Translations under genes and position numbers: made by a program
Notes under the pieces: generated by a model
The model's input: the letters and a program-made list of their open reading frames with translations, nothing else
What the model was told of the DNA's origin: nothing
Databases searched by the model: none
In this document: positions 37,260 to 45,614 of the stretch, one piece after another
Layout: every line of letters starts with the position of its first letter
Numbering within the stretch: position 1 is the stretch's first letter
Origin: Bacteroidota bacterium
GTDB taxonomy: Bacteria > Bacteroidota > Bacteroidia > Bacteroidales > Paludibacteraceae
DNA: 64,000 nt
Reading direction: 5' to 3'
NCBI GenBank assembly: GCA_023459355.1
Contig: JAEWUM010000014.1
Span: 17,696 to 81,695 of the forward strand

Positions 37260-37588
37260 GGTAAAATGATTTTTTTCGTTTCTTGTGACGAAATGAAAAT
37301 TTGTTTATTTATCAGTAAATTGCTCTTATAAGAAACAATAAGGGTGTGTTTACCCGTAGGGATAGCATATACTTTACCTTTTAATCTGGAAATTTTATCA
37401 TTGTAAACCTCAGCATTAAAACCTGGGTTACCATCAATCACAACATCAACACCTCCGCTATAATCAGATGGATTTCCTATAAATTCCAAGAAAGACTCAT
37501 TTTCCAAACCAGACGATGCTGATTTTACTCCTGTACATCCAACCAATACAAATAAACCGATTGTTAAAACAAATAGTGCTTTTTTCAT
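37256..37588 (-). CDS. Small lipoprotein of the CsgG operon
   Basis: 110 residues. The signal MKKALFVLTIGLFVLVGC shows a lipobox. The mature part (VDVVIDGNPGFNAEVY, LKGKVYAIPTGKHTLIVSYKSNLL) is beta-rich and similar in style to PEGA-like domains. No family assigned. It is the second gene of the four-gene operon, with 4-bp ATGA overlaps on both sides. Confidence 0.8.
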   Translation of the reverse strand: MKKALFVLTIGLFVLVGCTGVKSASSGLENESFLEFIGNPSDYSGGVDVVIDGNPGFNAEVYNDKISRLKGKVYAIPTGKHTLIVSYKSNLLINKQIFISSQETKKIILP

Positions 37589-38517
37589 TTTATTATTTCT
37601 TTTATGTAGTAGTTATTCAAGTTGTTTTTATCAATTTCGCCTTCTTGAAACGAAACCATTGAAAATTCATTTTGTGGATTGTCTCCAGCCATATAATCGA
37701 CTTTAATTTTCCCGATTGTTTTTCCCGGCAATTCAATCAGCATTCCTGTTTGAGGATTTTTCACGCTTTTACCTTTCTCAACCACCTCATAGGTATCACC
37801 CAGTTTTATTCCCTGACTTTTGCCCCCGGAAATAATGATTCCGTTTTCATCATATGATAAAAAGTAAGATTTCCAAGGTCGATCCATGCAGTTGTTAATT
37901 ATATTTTCTACTAATTTGGATATGGCTGCAGATATTGCTTTGTCGCTTAATGTAGCATCATAATCAGTCCTTTCGCCAAATCCCATCACGGTTTTATTGG
38001 TGGTTTCAGCTTCACCTTTCGCTTCCTCAGAATAAATTATCTGACCAGTTGACACATCAATTAATCTAACACTTACCCCCGCTTGTACAGTCTGAGTTTT
38101 CGTCCTTGAAAACGCGTTTACATCTCCGACGTTCTTCCTTCCAAATTCAGTAATGGAACCCACTATTAAATAGTCTGCTCCCACCTTTTGAAAACCTTCA
38201 TTTCCGGCAATCTTCATTTCTTCTAAAATTTTATCCATATCTTGTCTTTCCAATAATATGAACTTTTCAGATGCAGCCAGCTTAGTTGACAATATATCAA
38301 CAGCTTGTCTTCCTAAAGGATCATTTTCTTTATTATAAAAGACGCCTTTTGCATATTCAGTTTCATTTGAAAATCTAGCAATCGCAACTTTTCTTTTTAA
38401 AACTTGAACCTCTTGTTGAGCTGGTTGAATTTGTGGTTGAGTTTGAACAACTTGCTTTTGCGTAGTGCAAGCTGCAATAACTGAAACTAATGCAGTTAAA
38501 AAAAATATTCTTTTCAT
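37585..38517 (-). CDS. CsgG/HfaB-family lipoprotein
   Basis: 310 residues. The lipoprotein signal ends at AAC. The CsgG domain (about 40-210) shows KVAIARFSNET, LLERQDMDKILEEM, GADYLIVGSITEFG and VSVRLIDVSTGQIIYSEEAKGEA. The C-terminal extension (about 215-310) is an extra beta domain (GGKSQGIKLGDTYEVVEKGK). True CsgG forms the curli export pore; CsgG-like members with DUF4810/DUF799 partners have no established secretion substrate, and no curli genes are present. It is the first gene of the operon. Confidence 0.88.
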   Translation of the reverse strand: MKRIFFLTALVSVIAACTTQKQVVQTQPQIQPAQQEVQVLKRKVAIARFSNETEYAKGVFYNKENDPLGRQAVDILSTKLAASEKFILLERQDMDKILEEMKIAGNEGFQKVGADYLIVGSITEFGRKNVGDVNAFSRTKTQTVQAGVSVRLIDVSTGQIIYSEEAKGEAETTNKTVMGFGERTDYDATLSDKAISAAISKLVENIINNCMDRPWKSYFLSYDENGIIISGGKSQGIKLGDTYEVVEKGKSVKNPQTGMLIELPGKTIGKIKVDYMAGDNPQNEFSMVSFQEGEIDKNNLNNYYIKEIIK

Positions 38518-38819
38518 ATTTGTATAGTATTGATTTATATTTAAATTACGCTATTTGCATAATAGCATTTAAGAAGAGTTTATTCAAATTAACTGGAATT
38601 AATTATGCGTATTTTCATAGCGTTTTATTTGAAGATTAAATGTTTATTATATAATAATTTGAAATTATACTTTGTTATTGTAAATTGAGGTAGTAAAATT
38701 ACATATTATTTTAACAAAACAAGCAGGAAACACAAAAAATGTAAAAAAACATTTATATGGCTAATAATTGTATTTTTTTGATTCAATTTAACAATAGTTC
38801 GTTAAAAATATAATAGTAT
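38518..38819. other. A/T-rich intergenic region
   Basis: No gene, tRNA or clear TAnnTTTG promoter is recognised. It should contain the promoter of the CsgG operon and the 3' end of the adjacent insertion sequence, but neither boundary can be fixed by eye. Confidence 0.5.
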
Positions 38820-40120
38820 TTACGCCGCAATTGCGGCAAATTCAATGAGTTCTTTGACAAGTTTAGCATTTAATCTTCTGTTCGGTCTGATGCCAGATAC
38901 ACGAATAAATCTTTCGAGTAGAAATGCGTTGTGCATCATGGTTTTATGGGAAGCTATCGAGAAGGGAATTTTCCTTTCTTTAGCTACCGCTTTGGCTAAG
39001 TTCACCGAGGTTAGGGAAGCGTTAAAGTTGAAAGAGAGTTTAGCCACATCCCTTGCCTGAGATTGTGTAAGACCTGTAAACCCCTTCGCATCTCTGAAGC
39101 AAAATTCAATTTGGAAACGTGTACGGTAGTATTCAATTACATCTTTACCGCTCATGGTCTGATCTGTAGAAAAGTAAAGCTTGTGGGTTTTTCTGTCTTT
39201 TGAATACCAAATCACCAAGCTAATGTTTTGCTTGAGGGATTTGCAATAAGCTACCAACGCATATAGTTCGCCCTGATTGTTATCAGAACTGATTTTTTGA
39301 ACCCGGGATGTATCCAGGTTATTAAAATCAATTCTTCCATCGTATATCCGTGGACGTCCTTTCTTCCCGCTGGGTTTTTCAAGGGTTGGATAAAAAAGAG
39401 CGGCATCGTCGCGCAAACGGCTGATCAACTCGAGATTCATCTGCTGTAACCCGGTTACGAAGTTGTTTTTTGCAAAATAAGCATCGGCTACCACGTATGA
39501 ACTGGCTTTTACAAGTTCATCTTTCATTGAATTGAGAACTAACAGATACCAGTCAATCAAAGTGGCATCCCGATTCTCTAATGTTTTGGTGTCGGGTGTT
39601 TGTACCGCCTGAAGGCTGATACAGTCTTTGGTGTCAATATCAATCAAACTAACACCCAATATCTCCAAACCTCTTTTTGTTGTACCGGCACAGCCCGACC
39701 AGAAGTAACCAATTCAAGGAGTATCTTTGCCCGATTTAGAGATAAAGCTGGGATCAACTGCAATGGCTTTTCGTTCCCCGGTTAATACCTTGTCGGACAA
39801 TTTAAGATTAAATTCGAGCCAGTCAAAATCTTTTGAGAAGTTCTGGCGAAAACGTTGCTCGCAAGATCGACCATATCTTCCCAATTGAAGGAAATTAATC
39901 CTGCCGGGAATAACCATATATAAAATCAACGTTTCCATGAATAATGTTTTAAAACTTTTGCGTAACTTCGTGGTCATTCCACTGAGAATATCGCTACAGA
40001 TACCCTTGTATTGGTTAAGTATGCTGGTTCTTTTCATTGCCTTTATTAGTCTTCGAATCACTATAAAGATACTGAATACCAGCGACTTAACCAATTATTT
40101 TATGTTAAACTTTGTTAGAT
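38780..40120 (-). mobile_element. IS4-family insertion sequence, approximate limits
   Basis: The transposase identifies the element. The ends are uncertain: TTAACAATAGTT near 38788 and CTAACAAAGTTTAAC (minus strand, near 40119) could be imperfect terminal inverted repeats. No target duplication is established. The element separates the CsgG operon from decayed sequence before the sugar transferase. Confidence 0.45.
38820..40094 (-). pseudogene. IS4-type DDE transposase interrupted by an in-frame stop
   Basis: Two open segments (40094-39717 and 39713-38820) lie in the same frame, separated only by a TGA at 39714-39716. The sequence around it is SGKDTP-stop-IGYFWSGCAGTTKRG, so a sense codon has been lost. 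The catalytic D of VDPSFISKSGK is upstream of the stop. The second D (VADAYFAKN) and the YRTRFQIEFCFRDAK (Y-2-R-3-E-6-K) signature are downstream. The true start may be the ATG at 40035-40037 (MKRTSILNQYKG). Both halves are otherwise intact, so the inactivation looks recent, or the stop is a sequence error. Confidence 0.85.
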
Positions 40121-40935
40121 AACCACTTGATTATTAATTTATTAAATGAATATTTACCGAAGTATTGTATAATGTAAAAATACTAAAACTTTATCAATAA
40201 TAGCATTTAATAAGTTGAAATTTCGATATTTTTAATTTGTAACATGAACAAAAGAATTTAAGTTTGTCTATGTGTTGATAGATAGTGTTTTACTTTTCCT
40301 GTAATGAAGCCTTGTTGATAGAGGAAAAAGATTTTTTATCAATCTTAGCAGATCTTACCTCCGCATTGATAATTATCATTTGATACAGTTGCTTTTTGGT
40401 TTGTGGAAATGTAGATTAAGCTGGCGCCTTAATACAATAAAAAAATAACGTTGTTACCCTTTTTGTGGATAAGTATTTGGTAGATTAGTTATTATACATA
40501 TATTTTACTTTTATCTGTATTAGTTCTACATCATACTGAATCTGGATTTACACTCCGGCATACCCTGGTGCTTCATTACAGTAAACGCTGTATTGTCAGG
40601 GGTCATCTTGCATTGGTTCTTCAGTAATCGATGTGCTGCTGACTTTAATTGTCTTTCCGGCCTAAATCATGATTGTTGCGCTATTGCGATAGTAGTTGGT
40701 TGATCTGCTGAAGCTGTGAAGGTGACAAGTATAGCTAACTTTATCTTCTGTCAGAAGTTCGTTGTTGATTGTGGCTGTGGGTTTATTCTCGTCGAAGTAA
40801 ACATCTTCTTCAGTCTAGGTAAACAAAAGCAGCGAAATAGAGGTGCTTCAGATTATTTAATCAAAACCATAAGCAGGCGTCCAAATAGATTGGATTTAAT
40901 ATGGGATGTGTGGTAGGAAATAAGTGGTTAAATTT
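40121..40935. other. Long gene-poor region, possibly decayed
   Basis: No intact gene is seen. In the segment 40630-40830 the minus strand gives short coding-like stretches broken by stops (VYFDENKPTATINNELLTED, AGKTIKVSSTSIT). These vaguely recall repeat domains of secreted adhesins, so it may be a remnant. The evidence is weak. Confidence 0.35.
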
Positions 40936-41661
40936 TCAATGCCCCCCTCCTTTCAGCATTACCACTACACCTCTCCAGATTACATAAAGGTCGGTAAGGA
41001 ATAGTTTCCAGGAGGAGTAATGAAGACAACGGTACACATATTCATATTCATAGATGGGTTTCCCGAATTCAGGTGTACCTTTGCGTACATGGCCGTAACC
41101 CAGCAGTCCCCCGCGTATTAGCTTACGCGTTACATTGCCCTGTGCCAAATCCCGCTCGTAGTGGTGTATGGCGAGCGGACGGGGACCTACAATCGACATG
41201 TCACCTTTTAAAACCATGTAAAATTGAGGAATTTCATCCAGATAAAATTTCTTTACAAAAGCACCCAGATAAGTACGGGCTTCAGGCATCCATTCGTTTT
41301 TATACGCATGCCAGTCGCCTTTTGCCTGAAGTTCTTTGTCTATATAAGATGTTTTAATCAGGCGGATTTTCCATTTCTTAATGATTTTACCCTGGCTTAC
41401 CGCATTGTAGTAAAAAAATAACGGACCTCTGTTTTCCGGAACCAAAACTCCTTCGATAAAATTAAAAATCAACAGGATGATGATAGCTGGTAAAAACAGA
41501 ATAAGCAGTGCAAAAGCGACCAGTTTGTCGAATACTAATTTTAAAAAACGAATTTTAATGGGTTGATTCAGTTCGAATATCTCACGGTATTTTTCTTTAA
41601 TCTCCTCTGTTGGTGGTGTGTACGGAAACGCTTCAATTGGCTCGGAGTTAGCATTCATCAT
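40936..41661 (-). CDS. Bacterial sugar transferase (undecaprenyl-phosphate type)
   Basis: 241 residues. The catalytic core of polyisoprenyl-phosphate sugar-1-phosphate transferases is visible: one N-terminal membrane helix (LVAFALLILFLPAIIILLIFNFI), FFYYNAVSQGKIIKKWKIRL, KKFYLDEIPQFYMVLKGDMSIVGPRP and the C-terminal part. The usual PGITG-type segment is replaced by RGGLLGYGHVRKGTPEFG. It would start exopolysaccharide or O-antigen repeat synthesis at the inner membrane. It stands alone, with no capsule cluster around it. Confidence 0.85.
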   Translation of the reverse strand: MMNANSEPIEAFPYTPPTEEIKEKYREIFELNQPIKIRFLKLVFDKLVAFALLILFLPAIIILLIFNFIEGVLVPENRGPLFFYYNAVSQGKIIKKWKIRLIKTSYIDKELQAKGDWHAYKNEWMPEARTYLGAFVKKFYLDEIPQFYMVLKGDMSIVGPRPLAIHHYERDLAQGNVTRKLIRGGLLGYGHVRKGTPEFGKPIYEYEYVYRCLHYSSWKLFLTDLYVIWRGVVVMLKGGGH

Positions 41662-41711
41662 AGTTTGTGTATTGTGCGTTGTTAGTTCTAACTTGTTTGT
41701 TTAAACAGGTG

Positions 41712-41742
41712 CAAAATTAATAAAAATGTTGAAATGGGACAA
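41712..41742 (-). promoter_or_regulatory. Promoter of the sugar transferase gene
   Basis: The minus strand has TAATTTTG at 41712-41719, with TTG 20 bp upstream (41740-41742). The leader is about 45 nt. Confidence 0.5.
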
Positions 41743-41825
41743 TAAAAAAGTTTACTGTAACTGAAAATTAACTTTTGATGATTGTGGCTGAAGGCTTATT
41801 GATAAGCGCAGAATTGTAGGGGCTA

Positions 41826-41898
41826 TAAAAACAAGAAGGGTTGTCATCACGACAACCCAATCTTTTTATTAACCTTAAATCTAATACCATGAAAAACA
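41826..41898 (-). ncRNA. Candidate small RNA gene
   Basis: On the minus strand a promoter (TATATTTG at 41904-41911, TTG at 41932-41934 with 20-bp spacing) is followed by about 70 nt without a useful reading frame. The segment ends in a perfect hairpin, GGGTTGTC-gtgat-GACAACCC (41838-41858), and TTCTTGTTTTT. Promoter, short body and terminator together make a compact RNA transcription unit. The segment around TTTTTCATGGTATTAGATTT seems familiar from other Bacteroidales genomes, but this is memory only. Confidence 0.55.
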
Positions 41899-41903
41899 CA
41901 GTG

Positions 41904-41937
41904 CAAATATAAAGCGTTTTTTTATGTTGTACAACAT
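41904..41937 (-). promoter_or_regulatory. Promoter of the candidate small RNA
   Basis: -7 TATATTTG at 41904-41911; the -33 TTG lies inside the palindrome ATGTTGTACAACAT (41924-41937), which could be a regulator site. Confidence 0.5.
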
Positions 41938-42027
41938 GTTTTCCAGGAAATTTGCCATGTTTAACATAAATTAACTGTATTGGTTTTTGTGTTTAATTGT
42001 ATGTTGCACATTATCAATGTGATATGA

Positions 42028-42465
42028 TTATTTGTTTTTTATCCAGGTTTGAGTTCTTCCGATAAGACCTCCCCTGTCTAAGGAGCCCCTGACATTCAGA
42101 TTGCCTGTTTTTGCATCGTAACTGATGTTGCATTTATAGACTTTCCCATTGTTAGGGTCTAAAATTGTTCCTCCTGTGAGGGTCCCATTTTTCTCAGTCA
42201 TCTCATTCAATATTAGCATACCCAAAATTGCTTTATCTTTATTGGCACCTGTACATTCGGTGCATTTTTTATCCGGGTTTTTGAAAAGATGTTCAATCTT
42301 GCCATAATATTTGCCATTTGTGGCTTTGAAAATATAGACAATTGATTTCGTGGATCCATCTTCGTCGTCGATGGTTTTCCACCTGCCCAGGATCTGGTCG
42401 ACCTGACCATGTGCCAACACGTTGAAAGCGATAGCAAAAAGCAAAAATAAAATGTTTCTTTTCAT
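42028..42465 (-). CDS. DUF2147 domain secreted protein
   Basis: 145 residues with a signal peptide (MKRNILFLLFAIAFNVLAHG). DUF2147 features include ILGRWKTIDDEDGSTKSIVYIF, KYYGKIE, the C-x2-C pair in KKCTECTG, GMLILNEM, GGTILDPNNGKVYKC and a closing GRTQTWIK. Family members are periplasmic or secreted, lipocalin-like, and of unknown function. Its promoter is likely TATCTTTG at 42580-42587 on the minus strand. Confidence 0.9.
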   Translation of the reverse strand: MKRNILFLLFAIAFNVLAHGQVDQILGRWKTIDDEDGSTKSIVYIFKATNGKYYGKIEHLFKNPDKKCTECTGANKDKAILGMLILNEMTEKNGTLTGGTILDPNNGKVYKCNISYDAKTGNLNVRGSLDRGGLIGRTQTWIKNK

Positions 42466-42579
42466 AATAGTGAATTTTTAGTCCCCGATTCCCCTGTAGG
42501 AGAACTTTTTAAAAAAGGGTGTTAATTTGATTCGATTGATTCTAACTTTTTGTTTGATAATTTGTTAAACAATAGGCCA

Positions 42580-42587
42580 CAAAGATA
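42580..42587 (-). promoter_or_regulatory. Promoter -7 element of the DUF2147 gene
   Basis: The minus strand reads TATCTTTG. The implied leader of about 108 nt is longer than usual here. Confidence 0.45.
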
Positions 42588-42627
42588 GATATTTTTTTAA
42601 TTATCATACAGCAAGCATGCACATGTC

Positions 42628-42658
42628 TTTCGGGAAAGCTGTTTTTTTCGTAATTTTG
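42628..42658 (+). promoter_or_regulatory. Promoter of the antiporter gene
   Basis: TAATTTTG at 42651-42658 with a TTT (42628-42630) 20 bp upstream; the ATG follows at 42699. Confidence 0.55.
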
Positions 42659-42698
42659 CGGCTCGAAATTATAAATATTCTAATTTTATTAATTAAAG

Positions 42699-43862
42699 AT
42701 GAAGAAAATAGTACTATTCTCCCTGTGTTTGGTTGTCGGATTGGTTTTCTCTCAATTGCTTCCGGATATCCTCGGGAATAACTATGATAACTTTAAACTT
42801 GTATCCGGCCTGACGCTCTCTGTTGCACTGTCGTTTATCATGATTAATGTAGGGCGTGAATTTGATCTGGATAAAAAAAAATGGCGTTCCTATTCGTTGG
42901 ATTATTACGTGGCAATGATGACCGCTGCGTTACCCTGGATTTTTGTCGCGGTATATTATATGTGGCTGATGCCTGATGGCATGTTTGGCAATTGGGATGC
43001 CTGGAAAAATAACTTATTGTTGAGCCGTTTTGCTGCTCCCACATCCGCGGGGATTTTGTTTACCATGTTGGCAGCAGTGGGACTCAAATCCAGTTGGATA
43101 TACAAAAAGATACAAACCCTGGCGATCTTCGATGATCTGGATACGATTCTGTTGATGATTCCTTTGCAGATATTAATGGTCGGATTACAATGGGAATTAC
43201 ACATCGTTATTTTTGTTGTTTTTGCATTGTTGTTCTTGGGTTGGAAAAAATTGAATGCCTTTCAGTTGCCACAACGCTGGTATCATATTGCTTTATACGC
43301 TGTTGCCGTTGTGTTTCTGTCGGAAGCTATCTACCATACCTCTAAAATGGTTTTTACAAACGGGATTCACATTGAGGTCTTGCTTCCGGCTTTTGTGTTA
43401 GGAATGATTATCAGGAATGAGCATAAAGAAAGAGAGTCGGATCACAGTGCCGCGAACCTGATTTCGTATATTTTCATGTTTTTGGTCGGTATGAGTATGC
43501 CGGTCTTCATGAATCAACTGGAAAGTGTCAATGGCGAAAGTGTTGGCAGTATGATGCAACCGGTGATGTCCTGGGGTGAAATCGGTTTGCATGTTATAAT
43601 AGTGACTGTCTTATCGAATATTGGTAAATTATATCCCCTGTTGCATTATCGTGACAGGAAATTTTCTGAACGACTTGCCATTTCAATCGGAATGTTTACC
43701 CGGGGTGAAGTGGGAGCGGGCATTATTTTTATAGCCATAGGTTACAATATCGGCGGACCGTTGCTGGCAATTTCCGTGTTAACACTGGTGCTTAATCTCG
43801 TGTTGACAGGCTTTTTTATCGTGTTGGTGCGCAAGTTGGCTTTGAAGTCAGTGCAGGGATAA
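42699..43862 (+). CDS. Cation:proton antiporter (CPA2-like)
   Basis: 387 residues with about 11 hydrophobic helices. SFIMINVGREFDL near the N-terminus is the conserved signature of Na+/H+ or K+/H+ antiporters. RFAAPTSAGILFTMLAAVGL and AIFDDLDTILLMIP (with the acidic pair in the membrane) form the likely ion-binding core, and GMFTRGEVGAGIIFIAIGYNIGG closes the domain. It probably exchanges Na+ or K+ for protons in the inner membrane. It is monocistronic with its own promoter. Confidence 0.85.
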   Translation: MKKIVLFSLCLVVGLVFSQLLPDILGNNYDNFKLVSGLTLSVALSFIMINVGREFDLDKKKWRSYSLDYYVAMMTAALPWIFVAVYYMWLMPDGMFGNWDAWKNNLLLSRFAAPTSAGILFTMLAAVGLKSSWIYKKIQTLAIFDDLDTILLMIPLQILMVGLQWELHIVIFVVFALLFLGWKKLNAFQLPQRWYHIALYAVAVVFLSEAIYHTSKMVFTNGIHIEVLLPAFVLGMIIRNEHKERESDHSAANLISYIFMFLVGMSMPVFMNQLESVNGESVGSMMQPVMSWGEIGLHVIIVTVLSNIGKLYPLLHYRDRKFSERLAISIGMFTRGEVGAGIIFIAIGYNIGGPLLAISVLTLVLNLVLTGFFIVLVRKLALKSVQG

Positions 43863-43925
43863 ATAACAGTTAGTTAATAATTTGAAATAATTAAAGAAAT
43901 TTTTCTTTAATTGAAGATAATGTTG

Positions 43926-43933
43926 TATTTTTG
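43926..43933 (+). promoter_or_regulatory. Promoter -7 element of mdh
   Basis: TATTTTTG, about 50 bp before the ATG at 43983. Confidence 0.5.
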
Positions 43934-43982
43934 TGTCGCTTAATTAAGAGTATAAATAAGATTAACAAGAAAAAAAGTATTT

Positions 43983-44927
43983 ATGTCAAAAGTAACCGTA
44001 GTGGGCGCCGGAAATGTGGGCGCAACATGTGCAAATGTATTAGCAATTAATGAAGTGGCCAATCAGGTCGTATTGCTGGATGTGAAAGAAGGTTTTGCTG
44101 AAGGGAAAGCCCTTGATATCATGCAGACTGCAACATTGCTGGATTTTGATACAGTTGTAACAGGCTGTACAAACGATTATTCAAAAACAGCCGATTCAGA
44201 TGTTGTTGTGATTACCTCAGGTATTCCACGCAAGCCGGGTATGACCCGCGAAGAATTAATCGGGGTAAATGCCGGTATCGTGAAAACAGTATCAGAAAAC
44301 ATTCTGAAGTATTCGCCCAATGCCATTCTGGTGATTGTAAGTAATCCGATGGATACCATGACTTACCTGACACTTAAAACCGCCGGATTGCCTAAGAACA
44401 AAGTAATCGGTATGGGTGGTGCGCTCGACAGTTCCCGTTTTAAATGCTACCTGAGTAAGGCATTGAATGCGCCTGCAAACGAAATTGAAGGCATGGTGAT
44501 TGGTGGTCACGGTGATACTACCATGATTCCGTTGACTCGTTTTGCTTCTTATAAAGGTCGTCCGGTTGCCGAAATTCTTGATAAAGCTGTGCTCGACAAA
44601 GTGGTGGCTGATACTATGGTGGGTGGTGCTACGTTGACAGGCTTACTCGGAACTTCTGCCTGGTATGCACCGGGTGCAGCAGCAGCTTATCTGGTTGAGT
44701 CCATCCTGCGTGATCAGAAAAAAGTGATTCCTTGTTGTGTTTCTCTTGAAGGTGAATACGGACAGAACGACATCTGTATTGGGGTTCCGGTGGTTATCGG
44801 TAAAGATGGTGTAGAGCAAATTATTGATTATAAGCTTGATGAGTCTGAAATGGCTTTGTTCGCTAAAAGCGCAGCAGCAGTAAGGGCTACCAATGATGTA
44901 CTCAAAGAAATTAATGTGCTTTCCTAA
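43983..44927 (+). CDS. mdh: Malate dehydrogenase
   Basis: 314 residues. The NAD-binding GAGNVGATCA motif is at the N-terminus. Arg residues of the substrate loop are in GIPRKPGMTREEL, the NAD/substrate motif is VSNPMDTMTYL, and the catalytic His is in IGGHGDTTMIP. The lactate/malate dehydrogenase fold is of the LDH-like MDH type. It interconverts malate and oxaloacetate, which in Bacteroidales is part of the reductive branch to succinate and propionate. The stop codon overlaps a short inverted repeat; the next gene has its own promoter. Confidence 0.95.
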   Translation: MSKVTVVGAGNVGATCANVLAINEVANQVVLLDVKEGFAEGKALDIMQTATLLDFDTVVTGCTNDYSKTADSDVVVITSGIPRKPGMTREELIGVNAGIVKTVSENILKYSPNAILVIVSNPMDTMTYLTLKTAGLPKNKVIGMGGALDSSRFKCYLSKALNAPANEIEGMVIGGHGDTTMIPLTRFASYKGRPVAEILDKAVLDKVVADTMVGGATLTGLLGTSAWYAPGAAAAYLVESILRDQKKVIPCCVSLEGEYGQNDICIGVPVVIGKDGVEQIIDYKLDESEMALFAKSAAAVRATNDVLKEINVLS

Positions 44928-44944
44928 TTGAAGGAAAAAATTAG

Positions 44945-44952
44945 TATCTTTG
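44945..44952 (+). promoter_or_regulatory. Promoter -7 element of the Fur-family gene
   Basis: TATCTTTG, 28 bp before the ATG at 44981 and only 17 bp after the mdh stop. Confidence 0.55.
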
Positions 44953-44980
44953 CATCCATAAAAATTTTTCCGGAGACAAA

Positions 44981-45397
44981 ATGAAAACTTTTGGCGATGT
45001 ACACAGACATCTGATCAAATTTGAAATCAGACCTTCTGTTCAAAGAACGGCAGTGATGGGTTACCTGATGAATCACGCTACCCACCCTACCGTTGATGAA
45101 ATATACGTTGCCCTGAATCCCGAAATCCCGACGCTTTCTAAAACAACTGTTTACAACACCCTGAACTTGCTTGTCGAAAAAGGTGCTGTACAAATGCTGA
45201 CTATTGACGAGAGGAACGCCAGGTATGATGCCGATACATCGAGACATGCCCATTTTTATTGCCGTTGTTGCGGTAAAGTGTATGATATTTTTGATGTAAA
45301 AGCAGATATGTACAGGTTGCCGGCCTTACCGGAATTCAAAGTGGATACAGTTGAAATCTCGTACTACGGTACATGTAAGTCTTGTCTGGGACATTGA
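44981..45397 (+). CDS. Fur/PerR-family metal-responsive regulator
   Basis: 138 residues. The winged helix (about 18-80: RPSVQRTAVMGYLMNHATHPTVDEIYVAL, TLSKTTVYNTLNLLVEKGAV) precedes the metal-sensing dimerisation domain. Structural Zn sites are the CRCCGK and CKSC pairs, and HAHFYC supplies metal-binding His residues. PerR-type peroxide sensing is more likely than Fur-type iron sensing in this group, but the sequence alone does not decide. The gene ends with a strong terminator. Confidence 0.9.
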   Translation: MKTFGDVHRHLIKFEIRPSVQRTAVMGYLMNHATHPTVDEIYVALNPEIPTLSKTTVYNTLNLLVEKGAVQMLTIDERNARYDADTSRHAHFYCRCCGKVYDIFDVKADMYRLPALPEFKVDTVEISYYGTCKSCLGH

Positions 45398-45416
45398 AAC
45401 TAAAAATAAAAGTAAG

Positions 45417-45445
45417 AAGCACACCATATTTGGTGTGCTTTTTTT
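45417..45445 (+). terminator. Intrinsic terminator after the Fur-family gene
   Basis: AAGCACACCA-tatt-TGGTGTGCTT followed by TTTTT. Confidence 0.88.
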
Positions 45446-45452
45446 ATCTTTG

Positions 45453-45576
45453 AACCATATAAGTCATATAAGGAACATGTAAGTAGTTCTTCTGTATTAA
45501 TATTGCTATTTAAAAGATTTCAGGTAAAGTTTTAGTTCTATTAAACTTATATGCTCCTTATATGACTTATATGGTT
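45453..45576. repeat. Large intergenic inverted repeat
   Basis: Two 31-nt arms (45453-45483 and 45546-45576) match at 29 of 31 positions around a 62-nt centre. The arms begin with AACCATATAAGTCATATAAG, which itself is internally repetitive. The pattern resembles the repeat at 49550-49668. Confidence 0.8.
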
Positions 45577-45614
45577 TAATGATATTTGTTGTTTAAACTG
45601 TAAAACTAAATAAT

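Noticed and set aside
36205..38517. Curli secretion locus
   Set aside because: Only the CsgG-like protein is present; csgA, csgB, csgE and csgF are missing and the partners are DUF4810 and DUF799 types.
39714..39716. TGA read as selenocysteine in the transposase
   Set aside because: Transposases of this family have no selenocysteine and the expected residue is ordinary; a nonsense change is simpler.
41889..41912. Leader peptide MKNTVQI on the plus strand
   Set aside because: The frame is only seven codons, there is no gene directly downstream, and the same bases form a good minus-strand promoter.
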